A stretch of DNA of 14,018 nucleotides from an uncultured Lachnospiraceae bacterium (GTDB lineage Bacteria > Bacillota_A > Clostridia > Lachnospirales > Lachnospiraceae). The DNA lies in NCBI GenBank assembly GCA_902795985.1, contig CADBNG010000137.1:1-14018 (forward strand), given 5' to 3'. Under the pieces are notes generated by a model, which saw only the letters and a list, made by a program, of their open reading frames with translations, did not search any database and was not told where the DNA came from. How positions within the stretch are numbered: position 1 is the stretch's first letter; the number at the start of each line of letters is the position of its first letter. Below, piece by piece: positions 1 to 6,782 of the stretch. The position numbers and the translations under genes are program-made.

Positions 1-380
1 GAGGCCATTTCCGCCACGCGGCGGGTGATCACTTCCCGTTTGTAGCCCAGATTCTCCAGACCGAAGGCCAGCTCATGCCAGACCTTATCCGTCACAATCT
101 GACTCTCCGGGTTCTGCAGGACAAAGCCGATTTCGGAGGCGTCGCGCTGGGGATCCAGCTCTTCGACGGGAATGCCTTCATAAAAGACCTGTCCGGTTTT
201 TTCACCGTAGGGCGCCAGGCTGCTCTTCATCTGACGCAGCAGCGTGCTTTTCCCGCACCCGGATTTGCCGCAAAGCACGACAAAATCCGCTTCGTTCACC
301 GTCAGGTTCACGCCGCGCAGGGCCGGCGTTTCCGCCAGCGGATATTGAAATGTCAGATCGCTGACCCGTATTTTTTCCAC
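1..380 (-). CDS. ECF transporter ATP-binding protein (EcfA-type), partial: C-terminus off the left edge
   Basis: This is the ATPase subunit of an energy-coupling factor vitamin/metal importer, acting on the cytoplasmic face of the membrane with the EcfT protein encoded just upstream. The 126 visible codons contain the N-terminal half of an ABC ATPase: a Walker A loop GKSGCGKST at residues 38-46 and a Q-loop in GFVLQNPESQ (about 85-94) followed by the EcfA-like stretch IVTDKVWHELAFGLENLG. The Walker B and signature motifs lie beyond base 1. I chose the GTG at 378-380 because GGAG sits 7 bases upstream and the codons after it give the usual EcfA beginning. The gene overlaps the end of ecfT by 28 bases, so the two are probably translationally coupled. 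It shares the cobalamin riboswitch upstream of ecfT. It may be a single-ATPase or a fused double-ATPase version; the window does not show which. Confidence 0.9.
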   Translation of the reverse strand, partial: MEKIRVSDLTFQYPLAETPALRGVNLTVNEADFVVLCGKSGCGKSTLLRQMKSSLAPYGEKTGQVFYEGIPVEELDPQRDASEIGFVLQNPESQIVTDKVWHELAFGLENLGYKREVITRRVAEMA

Positions 381-1267
381 GCGTGCTCTCCGTAAAGGTC
401 TGTCATTGCCGGAATCAGGAACAGGACGGCCATGACCGCCGCCGTTCCGTAGAGGAGCGGTCCGTGAAACAGCTCCGAAGCCGGGCGCATCTGGGGATAA
501 TAATACATCCTTCCAAATTTCAGCGCGCAGGCCCATACAGCCGCCGCGCCGAAAACGCCGGTCAGGAGCAGGAACAGAACGTCCCGGGTTTCAAAGCGGA
601 AAAGATGGAACGTCGTCCGCCTCCTCAGGCCGTATCCTCTGGCCGTCATGGAATCCGCCGTGTCAATCGAGGCTTCCAGCGACCAGGCCACCAGGATCGA
701 TATCTGCTTCAGGAACTGACGGGCGCGCCGGACCGGACCTTTGATGTTGTCTCTCCCCATGGCTTTCTGCGCCGCGTCAATGTCCGAATACCGTTTTTTC
801 AGAAGCGGAATCGAACGGAAAATAATCGAAATCACCAGCCCGATCACCGGCAGCACCGCCCCGAATATATAAATCATCTTGTCGGAGGTCGTGATCACGC
901 TGAAGCAGACAAACCACTGGATCGAAGCCGCCAGCATCAGCGACATGATCGCACCGAAAGCCATGGCTTCCAGCGTAATCCGGTTTGATCCGATATAAAA
1001 CAGCACCGTTGCCCCGTTGTGGGTGAAAAGACCGTTGATAACCGTCACGAGCACCACGGCAAACAGGGTAACGATCAGGATCGAACGAATCTCTCCCGTT
1101 CCGTTCAGCAGCACGCGGTAAACCGACGCCGCGATCAGCGACATGGCCAGCGGCAGCGGCGCGTTGGAGAACATCGTCAGGGCGATGACCAGCACAAAAT
1201 AGACGGTCGTTACCGCCGGATGAAGCTGCGCGAATGTGCTGCTGTCGCGGATCCCCTCCCGGATCAT
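353..1267 (-). CDS. ECF transporter transmembrane protein EcfT (CbiQ/EcfT family)
   Basis: This 304-residue integral membrane protein couples ATP hydrolysis by EcfA to a substrate-binding S component. Several hydrophobic helices are visible (roughly 19-50, 62-80, 100-125, 131-150, then a C-terminal group after residue 230). The cytoplasmic coupling region carries SMTARGYG (ARG at 209-211), the hallmark EcfT motif; the expected first copy is changed to AQKAMG near 166-171. I start at the ATG at 1265-1267, which has GGAG 6 bases upstream. An upstream in-frame start at 1309 would lie inside the terminator hairpin and lacks a ribosome site. The gene is first in an operon behind a cobalamin riboswitch and terminator and overlaps ecfA. 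The riboswitch implies transport of cobalamin, a corrinoid precursor, a lower-ligand base or cobalt. No S component is seen here, so the substrate remains an inference. Confidence 0.9.
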   Translation of the reverse strand: MIREGIRDSSTFAQLHPAVTTVYFVLVIALTMFSNAPLPLAMSLIAASVYRVLLNGTGEIRSILIVTLFAVVLVTVINGLFTHNGATVLFYIGSNRITLEAMAFGAIMSLMLAASIQWFVCFSVITTSDKMIYIFGAVLPVIGLVISIIFRSIPLLKKRYSDIDAAQKAMGRDNIKGPVRRARQFLKQISILVAWSLEASIDTADSMTARGYGLRRRTTFHLFRFETRDVLFLLLTGVFGAAAVWACALKFGRMYYYPQMRPASELFHGPLLYGTAAVMAVLFLIPAMTDLYGEHAWKKYGSAI

Positions 1268-1285
1268 ATTTTTCTCCGCTAATAA

Positions 1286-1320
1286 GAAAAACTGCCGTTT
1301 TCGCATCAAAAACAGCAGTC
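1286..1320 (-). terminator. Intrinsic terminator of the cobalamin riboswitch, in the ecfT leader
   Basis: On the minus strand an 11-base-pair stem (1309-1319 with 1291-1301, one U-G pair) with a 7-base loop is followed directly by a run of T. It lies between the B12 aptamer and the ecfT ribosome site, where a transcription-attenuating expression platform belongs. A 6-base stem CAGTCA/TGACTG (1330-1335 with 1316-1321) uses part of the same 5' arm and could be the competing antiterminator; that part is inference. Confidence 0.85.
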
Positions 1321-1381
1321 ACCGTATTCTGACTGAGAAAAAAGAGCCGTGCAGTATTACCTCGCTGGACACGATCTCTCC

Positions 1382-1547
1382 ATTTCAAGCAGGTCTCCTG
1401 GCTTGCGTCTCCTCGTTTCGCCGGCCTTCTCAAGACCCCGGCGGCCTCAATGGCAATTCGGCAAACTCCTCGCTTACAGTGGCGGGTCCGCGCAGGGTTC
1501 TCACCTGCTTCCCTCTTCCCCCGGATACTGCATCGGGCACTTGAAAT
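1382..1547 (-). promoter_or_regulatory. Cobalamin (B12) riboswitch aptamer
   Basis: Read on the minus strand, the region has the consensus blocks in order: GGGAAGCAGGTGAGAACCC near the 5' side (about 1497-1515), CCGCCACTGTAAGCG near 1472-1486, and the B12 box AGCCAGGAGACCTGC at 1389-1403. The ends pair as an exact 8-base P1 stem, ATTTCAAG (1540-1547) with CTTGAAAT (1382-1389). A promoter lies just upstream and an intrinsic terminator just downstream, so binding of cobalamin should stop transcription into ecfT-ecfA. This is a well known RNA family; the assignment rests on the conserved blocks. Confidence 0.95.
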
Positions 1548-1559
1548 GTTTACCGATTT

Positions 1560-1588
1560 ATTTTATCCCAGCAGCGCCCTTCCGTCAA
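1560..1588 (-). promoter_or_regulatory. Promoter of the riboswitch-ecfT-ecfA transcript
   Basis: On the minus strand TTGACG (1583-1588), a 17-base spacer and TAAAAT (1560-1565) make a near-consensus vegetative promoter. The start of transcription would fall near 1553, a few bases before the first base of the riboswitch P1 stem, which supports the call. Confidence 0.8.
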
Positions 1589-1608
1589 GAAAACCCGCGG
1601 CAAAACAC

Positions 1609-1704
1609 CGGATCAGGGGGACTGGATCAAGGGGGACTGTCCCCGGATCAAAGGGACAGTCCCTTTTGATTCGCGGATCAAGGGGGACTGTCCCTTTTGA
1701 TTCA
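1609..1704. repeat. Cluster of four degenerate GGATCA-GGGAC palindromic units (REP-like)
   Basis: Four units each begin with GGATCA (at 1609, 1624, 1645 and 1675) and run into GGGGGACT or GGGACAGTCCC cores. The third (1645-1671) and fourth (1675-1704) are the longest and can fold into hairpins with AAAGGGAC/GTCCCTTT arms; the first looks truncated. The last unit includes the TGA stop of the minus-strand hydrolase gene (1702-1704). The same core occurs behind three other genes in the window. It may act as a terminator or RNA-end stabiliser for the hydrolase transcript; no transposase is nearby. Confidence 0.8.
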
Positions 1705-2706
1705 CTGTGCCAGGAAGTTTTCGATGGCGGTGAAATAGTCCAGAGGCGCCGCGTCCTGGGCCTGTCCGTGGCCGGCGCCGGAAATGATCCGCAGTTCTTT
1801 TTTGCAGGATGCCGCTTCATAAAGCCGGCGGGTCATGTCCGGAGAGATCATTTCGTCCTGATCGCCGTGAATAAAGAGCGTCGGGGTTGTGCTGCGGGAA
1901 ACGGCATCGATCGGCGCCGCTTTTTTCAGATTATAGCCGCCGCGGAGCCGCAGCATGACGCAGGAGAGGTCGACGAGGGGAAAAGCCGGCAGGTGGAACC
2001 ATTCCCGGATCTTGTCCGCAAACATGCCGTAAGCGGTGGTATAAGAGCTGTCGGAAATAACTGCTTTTACGTTTCCCGGGAGATCGTCCCGCCCGCTCAT
2101 CATCAGGGCTGTCGCCGCGCCCATGGACTGCCCATGGATCACGATCTCCGCCCGGGGATCCTCCTCCAGGATATGCCCGAGCCAGAGAAGACAGTCCGCG
2201 CTGTCGGTGAGGCCCATGCCGATGAAATCCCCTTCGCTTTCGCCCTGGCAGCGCAGATCCGGAACCAGTACATTATATCCCTGTCGGTAATACCAGGCTG
2301 CAAACGGATACATCTCCTCTTTCCAGCCCGTATACCCGTGCAGGACCAGCGCCCATAAATGGCCCGGCTCCTCCTGCCGGAATTCCCGCGCGATCAGCGT
2401 ATATCCGTCCGGCGTCCGTACGCTCTCTTCCGTGCCGGCATTCGTTTCCAGCCACTGTTCCGCCATGAAAACCAGCATTTTATGGTTTTCGATGACCGAA
2501 TCCGTCTGCACCATCTGCTCGTAGCTTTCTTCCGTGATCCGCTCAAAATCATCCAGCCGCCGCATGAAATCCGGCACCAGGCAGGCGCTTACCAGAAAAT
2601 TGGACAGGATAATCAGCACGGCCGCAAAGACCGCCAGCGCAGCCACAAGCACGTTTCTCAGCCGCTTCCGTCCCTTTTTCTGTTTTACTGCCTGCTCCTG
2701 TTCCAA
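1702..2706 (-). CDS. Membrane-anchored alpha/beta hydrolase (serine hydrolase)
   Basis: A 334-residue protein with a basic N-terminus (KQKKGRKRLR), one membrane-spanning segment at about 19-42, then a long soluble alpha/beta hydrolase domain, probably facing outside. Catalytic parts are complete: oxyanion-hole loop HGYTG at 123-127, nucleophile elbow GQSMG with Ser194, acid Asp284 in GDQDEMI, and His313 in GAGHG. The substrate is unknown; such proteins are usually esterases, lipases or peptidases, and the resemblance is to the prolyl-oligopeptidase/esterase-like group with a membrane anchor. The start is a TTG at 2704-2706 with GGAGG nine bases upstream; the next ATG would remove the membrane segment. 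The gene is monocistronic as far as can be seen, divergent from a small membrane-protein gene, and ends inside a palindromic repeat cluster. Confidence 0.88.
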   Translation of the reverse strand: MEQEQAVKQKKGRKRLRNVLVAALAVFAAVLIILSNFLVSACLVPDFMRRLDDFERITEESYEQMVQTDSVIENHKMLVFMAEQWLETNAGTEESVRTPDGYTLIAREFRQEEPGHLWALVLHGYTGWKEEMYPFAAWYYRQGYNVLVPDLRCQGESEGDFIGMGLTDSADCLLWLGHILEEDPRAEIVIHGQSMGAATALMMSGRDDLPGNVKAVISDSSYTTAYGMFADKIREWFHLPAFPLVDLSCVMLRLRGGYNLKKAAPIDAVSRSTTPTLFIHGDQDEMISPDMTRRLYEAASCKKELRIISGAGHGQAQDAAPLDYFTAIENFLAQ

Positions 2707-2737
2707 AAGAAAGATCCTCCGCCGGTATTAAATCCGG

Positions 2738-2766
2738 TTGTCATTTTCCTCCCGCCGGGATAAAAT
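2738..2766 (+). promoter_or_regulatory. Promoter for the small membrane-protein gene
   Basis: TTGTCA (2738-2743), a 17-base spacer and TAAAAT (2761-2766) form a good vegetative promoter. It reads toward the gene starting at 2831 and lies in the divergent spacer with the hydrolase gene. Confidence 0.7.
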
Positions 2767-2771
2767 AGAGC

Positions 2772-2814
2772 CGGAAAGAAAAGCGTCCTTACGCGCAATT
2801 CAGGTTTCTTTCCG
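2772..2814 (+). promoter_or_regulatory. Leader hairpin ahead of the small membrane-protein gene
   Basis: CGGAAAGAAA (2772-2781) pairs perfectly with TTTCTTTCCG (2805-2814), with a small inner stem GCGT/ACGC (2783-2786 with 2791-2794). TTTT follows at 2815. It sits within the expected 5' leader, right after the promoter. It could be a weak attenuator or an RNA-stabilising hairpin; function is not shown by sequence alone. Confidence 0.45.
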
Positions 2815-2830
2815 TTTTGTGAGGCTGCCT

Positions 2831-3088
2831 ATGGTCATCGCCACTTTATCATTAGGTATCGTCGGCATCTGCATAACGCTTTTTTCCGCGGGATCCCTCG
2901 GGATCGTCGGGATGCTCTGCGGTCTTGCGGGCATTGTGTGTTATGTCCTCGCAATACGGAAACCCGTCCGAAAAAAAAAGCTGGCCACTGCCGGCCTGAT
3001 CCTTTCCGTGATCGCCGCCGGCCTCGGCCTGATTCTTTTCAAGGCCTGCACTTCACTCGCCGCTTCCGGCGCCATGAACCGGGTCTGA
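2831..3088 (+). CDS. Small hydrophobic membrane protein (DUF4190-like), function unknown
   Basis: An 85-residue protein that is almost entirely hydrophobic: helices at about 3-17, 22-42 and 51-69, separated by a positively charged loop RKPVRKKK (43-50). Glycine-rich repeated LGIVG motifs occur in the first two helices. This layout is typical of small DUF4190-type membrane proteins of Gram-positive bacteria, whose role is not established. I use the ATG at 2831, preceded by GAGG six bases upstream; a longer in-frame reading from a TTG at 2738 would overlap the promoter and has no ribosome site. It has its own promoter and leader hairpin and ends at a strong terminator shared with the convergent ATPase gene. 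Confidence 0.65.
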   Translation: MVIATLSLGIVGICITLFSAGSLGIVGMLCGLAGIVCYVLAIRKPVRKKKLATAGLILSVIAAGLGLILFKACTSLAASGAMNRV

Positions 3089-3093
3089 TACCG

Positions 3094-3125
3094 AAAAAGA
3101 AGGGGACAGCCGACCCCTTCTTTTT
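3094..3125. terminator. Bidirectional intrinsic terminator with a GGGGACAG core
   Basis: AAAAAGAAGGGG (3094-3105) pairs perfectly with CCCCTTCTTTTT (3114-3125) around an 8-base loop, giving a T-run in both directions. It lies between two convergent genes, 6 bases after one stop and 1 base after the other. Its interior GGGGACAG..CGACCCC resembles the dispersed palindromic repeat seen elsewhere in the window. Confidence 0.9.
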
Positions 3126-3126
3126 T

Positions 3127-4167
3127 TTAATCTTCGATGATCTCCAGCACCAGCCTGTAAAACAGGGGATCCTCCATCGCTTCTTCAATATTGTCGTATC
3201 CGGCAAAACTGCCGAACAGCGTTTCGGGATTCAGCCGGATTCCGTCGCTGCGCATCTGGTTGGAAATCAAAAGCCCCCGCTTCGCCGGGAAAATCTCCTG
3301 GTTCATCGTCATCTTTTCCAGCTTCCTGCAGGCGCAGAGATTCGGTTCGGTAATGACGATACAGATGTCCGCCTTCTGGACCAGGGCGCGGTTGGTCTCG
3401 TTCATGTCACAGCCCAGATCCAGGATGATATTGTTGAAATCCCCTTTCTCCTTTAACAGAGTGACCAGGTTCACCAGCTCATCCGCGCCGATGCCCAGCG
3501 CGGACAGCGGCCGTTCGAACGGCAGGAGGCAGGGAACTTCTTCCTGGGAAATATTTTTCAGAACCTCAAAATACGTATCCTCATTGGGCGTTTTCAGCGC
3601 CGGGGCAAGGGATTCGTCCGCATGCTGGCGGTTTTCCAGATAGATCCCGATGCTCTGGAGGTCGTCGCAGCCGATAACCACCGCCGTTTCCTCCAGCTTT
3701 TTCATCTTTTTGCCGAGGGCGAAGGATACCAGGCTCTTGCCGCAGCCGCCGATCGGCGAGTAAACCGCGATCACTTTCGGAAGATGCTCTTTTTTGGCTT
3801 CCTCATACACCGGCTGATCCATCGGTTCGTCCTTCAGGCTCTCTTCGATGAAATCAAACAGTTCGTCCTTGGTCGTGAATTTTTCCAGAACCGGCCGTTC
3901 GGACCCGTCCTCTTCCGTAACCAGGGAAATTTCCCGGTCCAGGACGATCATATGCCCGATATCATGCTCTTTTACGAACGTGTCGTAAAACTCCCGCGCG
4001 ATGACCAGAATATCGATGACCCGGTGGACACGGAAATAATTCGCCAGATAAGTAGGCGAAGTGATGATCTGAATCTGCGCGCGCGATTCAAATTTAATCA
4101 GAAGCTCTTCTTCGTACTGCCGGATATAATCCTGATCCGGATCCGCGATGACAAGATGTGCGGGCAT
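3127..4167 (-). CDS. ParA/MinD-like (CpaE/TadZ-type) P-loop ATPase with an N-terminal receiver-like domain
   Basis: A 346-residue cytoplasmic protein. Residues 1-about 120 look like a response-regulator-type fold (MPAHLVIADPDQDYIRQYEEEL..., then IDILVIAREF), as in CpaE/TadZ pilus-localisation proteins. The ATPase domain begins at about 131 with VIAVYSPIGGCGKS (P-loop Lys144, Ser145); a Walker-B-like hydrophobic strand IILDLG is at 247-252. The signature lysine that normally precedes the two glycines in ParA/MinD proteins (KGG) is Ile139 here, so dimer-dependent hydrolysis may be altered. The start has AAGGAG seven bases upstream. It follows the FHA gene by 28 bases on the same strand, likely one operon. 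Known relatives position or assemble surface or secretion machines in response to signals; none of those partners is in the window, so its job is unknown. Confidence 0.8.
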   Translation of the reverse strand: MPAHLVIADPDQDYIRQYEEELLIKFESRAQIQIITSPTYLANYFRVHRVIDILVIAREFYDTFVKEHDIGHMIVLDREISLVTEEDGSERPVLEKFTTKDELFDFIEESLKDEPMDQPVYEEAKKEHLPKVIAVYSPIGGCGKSLVSFALGKKMKKLEETAVVIGCDDLQSIGIYLENRQHADESLAPALKTPNEDTYFEVLKNISQEEVPCLLPFERPLSALGIGADELVNLVTLLKEKGDFNNIILDLGCDMNETNRALVQKADICIVITEPNLCACRKLEKMTMNQEIFPAKRGLLISNQMRSDGIRLNPETLFGSFAGYDNIEEAMEDPLFYRLVLEIIED

Positions 4168-4195
4168 AACCGGTCTCCTTTTTAATGCTGACGAA

Positions 4196-5014
4196 TCATT
4201 CTACGGTAAAGGTGCATTCGGCAAATTTGATGATACTGCCCTTCCCGAAGGGCACCTGCGTATGGGGCATGATCCGGATATCGTTCAGATAGGTTCCTTC
4301 CCGGCTGCCCAGATCCACCAGGTAATAGCTGATATCGTTCCATCCGATCAGCGCGTGCAGCGGACTCACCGAAATCGCGCCGAGGATGCAGCCCTGGCAT
4401 TTTTCGGGATCCGCGCCGATATAATAGTCTTCATGTCCGATTTTGAACACGAAAGGTTCCGCCGTATTCACGCTTTTGAGCGTAAGCATTTCCTCTTCCA
4501 CGGCAATCCGGCTGGAAAGGGCTTCCTTTAAGCTCTGCCAGTCGCCGAAGTTCTTGTTCCGGGCCGCTTCCATCTGGCGGCAGACCGCCTCGCCTCCCGG
4601 CACATCCGAAAAGATCTCTTCCAAAAGGGCGTAAACCCGGCGGACAAAGATCCGGCTTTCCAGCGCGTCAACGGGAAGAACCGCGGGCAGGCAGATCAGA
4701 TAAGCGTCATTGTCTTCGTCAATATAGATGCTGTCCATATCCCAGCTGACGTTTTCTGCGGAAAGATCGGGGTAATTTTCGATATTGATCAGCGTGACCA
4801 GAATGTCCGAACAGATCGCGGTCAGCTCATCCAGGGAGAGCGACGCCTTTCTGCGGGTCAGCGTGACCATATCGTCCACGAAATAACACAGCTGGATCCG
4901 CTCATTCCAGCGGACCATGGAACAGGTCAGAAGTCCCGGGATCTCGTCCCGGTTCAGCAGGGCCAGCGCATTCACATCCAGCAATTCCTGTGAATTCAGA
5001 AAAATTTCTCTCAT
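4196..5014 (-). CDS. FHA-domain protein with a DUF6382-like N-terminal region
   Basis: A 272-residue soluble protein. The N-terminal ~170 residues (MREIFLNSQELLDVNALALL...) match the type of region that precedes FHA domains in Clostridia proteins (DUF6382-like, from memory). The C-terminal FHA domain covers about 188-272, with SPLH at 217-220, LGS at 235-237 and GTYLN at 240-244. FHA domains bind phosphothreonine; however, the arginine that normally follows the IG of the first strand is Ala201 here (YYIGADPEK), so phosphate binding may be weak or different. The ATG at 5012-5014 has AAAGGAG about 10 bases upstream. The gene has its own promoter and is followed 28 bases later by the ParA-like ATPase gene, suggesting the two act together in one signal-responsive complex. 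Confidence 0.82.
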   Translation of the reverse strand: MREIFLNSQELLDVNALALLNRDEIPGLLTCSMVRWNERIQLCYFVDDMVTLTRRKASLSLDELTAICSDILVTLINIENYPDLSAENVSWDMDSIYIDEDNDAYLICLPAVLPVDALESRIFVRRVYALLEEIFSDVPGGEAVCRQMEAARNKNFGDWQSLKEALSSRIAVEEEMLTLKSVNTAEPFVFKIGHEDYYIGADPEKCQGCILGAISVSPLHALIGWNDISYYLVDLGSREGTYLNDIRIMPHTQVPFGKGSIIKFAECTFTVE

Positions 5015-5041
5015 CTTGCTGTCTCTCCTTTAACTCCATCA

Positions 5042-5070
5042 AATCTATCACATAGCGGTGGAAAAATCAA
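5042..5070 (-). promoter_or_regulatory. Promoter of the FHA-ATPase operon
   Basis: On the minus strand TTGATT (5065-5070), a 17-base spacer and TAGATT (5042-5047) give a fair vegetative promoter, with transcription starting near 5035, about 20 bases before the start codon of the FHA gene. Confidence 0.55.
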
Positions 5071-5075
5071 TCAGA

Positions 5076-5173
5076 GCCGAAGGGGACAGTCCCCTTCGGC
5101 CCCCTGCTCCGTCCCTTTCGGGCCTGCGGCCCATTGGGGACAGTCCCCTTCGCACCCTGCTCTGTCCCTTTCA
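5076..5173. repeat. Two tandem GGGGACAGTCCCC palindromic units (REP-like)
   Basis: The first unit holds a perfect palindrome at 5076-5100 (12-base arms GCCGAAGGGGAC and GTCCCCTTCGGC around a single A). About 54 bases on, GGGGACAGTCCCCTTCG is repeated at 5136-5152. Each copy is followed by a similar tail, CCCTGCTCCGTCCCTTTCGG versus CCCTGCTCTGTCCCTTTCAG, so the whole unit is tandemly duplicated with a few changes. The second tail runs into the TGA stop of the FAD reductase gene (5171-5173). The other side abuts the promoter of the FHA gene. Confidence 0.85.
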
Positions 5174-6703
5174 GGCCAGCTGCCGGCCGAGAAGATACCC
5201 GAACGTCACAGCCATGCCGTGGCTGTTCCCCAGAATCAGCGTGGGGTAATCCACGCCATAGCGGCCTCCGGCCGTATTTCCGATCGCGTACAGGCCGGGG
5301 ATGGGGTTCCTCCCGTGATCCAGCACCCGCATCTGCGTGTCCACACGGACTCCTCCGACCACGGAAAGCAGTGCCGGGCCGAATTTGCGGGCGTAATACG
5401 GAGGCCGGTCAATGGGAATCATCAGCTCCGGCCGTTTGCCGAATTCCGTATCCTTTCCCTCCGCGCACATCCGGTTGTACCGTTCGAAGGTGCGGACAAA
5501 ACTGTCCGCGTCGATGCCCATTTTTTCGGCCAGTTCCCGGGGCGTGTCAGCCGTTACCGTCATCCCGGCTTTCATCCCCTGCTCCAGCTTCTTCTTTTCC
5601 CATTCTTCCTGCTCGGCGTAGCCTTCCTCGGTCACCGCGACATCCTGCCCCCAGAACAGGCCGCCGCCATAAGGCAGGGTCTGAGGCACCTTTTCCGCCC
5701 ATGCCGAATCGAATACGCTCCAGGCAAACTGCTGGCCGATCCGCAGGATGGCCTGCGCCCGTGCCTGAAGATAAGTGTCTTCATTCATATACCGGTTCCC
5801 GTGATCGTCCACGAACAGGAAGGCAAAGCTGGAATGCCAGAACGCCTGGGGATGCATCATCACCGGGAACGGTCCGTCCTCGAGCTCGCCGCCTGCCTGC
5901 ATCGCGGCACGGTGGCCGTCGCCGTTCGAAGCTCCGTTGTGCCAGTCCAGATTGACCGGGCACTGCAGCGCGGTCGGCGCCAGATCCGCGCACATTTCAC
6001 GGTTTCCGCCGATCCCGCCGGTAGCCAGCACCACGCCTTTTTCGGCCTTCACCGCAATCCGTTCGCCCTCCTTTGTTTCGGCCACGGCTCCGGTCACGGT
6101 GCCGTCCTCCTTCAGAAGGCACAGCATGGGCGTTTCAAACAGGAATTCCACTCCCGCTTTTTTCATTTCACAGAACATCGGCTCCAGCACGTCATTCATT
6201 CCGCCGAATTTTCCGGTGCGGGCAACGGGGCCGTCAAAAAAGATATGGGCCCCCATCCGTTCTTCGTATGTTTCCCCGCGATACCGGGAAAAATTGAGTT
6301 CCGGACGCACTTTATACTCCGGACGGGTGATCAGCTCCATCAGCCAGTCCACCGCTTCCGGCCCCTTTTCGAGGAACAGCCGGACCAGACGTTCGTCGCA
6401 CCGGTTTGCGCAGCGTTTGACCCACTCCCGCATGACCGCGTCGATATCGTTAAAATATCCTTTTTCCGCCATAAAAGAAGAGTTGGCAGCGCCGATGTTG
6501 AACCCCCGCGCCGAATAACCGGCTGTCTTCTCCAGGACCGTCACTTTCGCGCCGCACTCGGACGCGCTGTACGCGCAGGTCATTCCCGCAATTCCCGCTC
6601 CGATGACGAGCACTTCCGTGCGGAGGGTCCGGGTACACTGTTCTTCGGTAATCACAGGCAGATCTTCTGCCCAGCTGCCATATCGTTTTTCCTGGGCTGT
6701 CAT
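5171..6703 (-). CDS. FAD-dependent oxidoreductase, fumarate-reductase flavoprotein (FrdA/KstD/UrdA) family
   Basis: A 510-residue flavoprotein. The N-terminal dinucleotide-binding fold is plain: VLVIGAGIAGMTCAYSASE (GxGxxG at 35-40) ending in an acidic residue of TVLEK. A second FAD-contact strand GVVLATGGIGGNREM and the C-terminal motif GGVRVDTQMRVLD..PIPGLYAIGNTAGGRYGVDYPT are typical of this family, whose members reduce activated C=C bonds (fumarate, urocanate, enoates) or desaturate steroids. There is no signal peptide, haem or FMN-binding domain, so it is a cytoplasmic single-domain member needing an unseen electron donor. I start at the ATG at 6701-6703 with AAAGGAA upstream; an in-frame extension to 6835 would overlap the regulator gene. 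It lies 79 bases after the MocR gene on the same strand, so it may share its transcript. A role in reducing a product of the GRE pathway is possible but only inferred. Confidence 0.85.
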   Translation of the reverse strand: MTAQEKRYGSWAEDLPVITEEQCTRTLRTEVLVIGAGIAGMTCAYSASECGAKVTVLEKTAGYSARGFNIGAANSSFMAEKGYFNDIDAVMREWVKRCANRCDERLVRLFLEKGPEAVDWLMELITRPEYKVRPELNFSRYRGETYEERMGAHIFFDGPVARTGKFGGMNDVLEPMFCEMKKAGVEFLFETPMLCLLKEDGTVTGAVAETKEGERIAVKAEKGVVLATGGIGGNREMCADLAPTALQCPVNLDWHNGASNGDGHRAAMQAGGELEDGPFPVMMHPQAFWHSSFAFLFVDDHGNRYMNEDTYLQARAQAILRIGQQFAWSVFDSAWAEKVPQTLPYGGGLFWGQDVAVTEEGYAEQEEWEKKKLEQGMKAGMTVTADTPRELAEKMGIDADSFVRTFERYNRMCAEGKDTEFGKRPELMIPIDRPPYYARKFGPALLSVVGGVRVDTQMRVLDHGRNPIPGLYAIGNTAGGRYGVDYPTLILGNSHGMAVTFGYLLGRQLA

Positions 6704-6753
6704 GTCGTTTCCTTTCATTCTGAAAATACGTCCGGGGTTTATACCGCCGCTTC

Positions 6754-6767
6754 GGAGAATGTTCTCC
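6754..6767. promoter_or_regulatory. GGAGAATGTTCTCC inverted repeat between the regulator and FAD reductase genes
   Basis: GGAGAA and TTCTCC flank TG, and an outer CCGCC (6744-6748)/GGCGG (6771-6775) pair extends it into a longer imperfect hairpin. It lies in the 79-base gap between the MocR and FAD reductase genes. It could be an operator or an RNA-processing hairpin; no T-run follows, so a terminator is less likely. Confidence 0.4.
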
Positions 6768-6782
6768 TTGGCGGGATTGTTA

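Noticed and set aside
777..1433. 218-codon minus-strand frame in the ecfT region
   Set aside because: It is in another frame over ecfT and extends through the riboswitch terminator and into the aptamer; the composition is that of a shadow frame.
1450..2358. 302-codon plus-strand frame across the riboswitch, repeats and hydrolase
   Set aside because: It crosses the B12 aptamer and the repeat array and is antisense to the catalytic domain of the hydrolase.
5076..5173. CRISPR-like array
   Set aside because: Only two units about 54 bases apart with palindromic cores and related tails, no spacers of regular length and no cas genes; it belongs to the dispersed palindromic repeat family.
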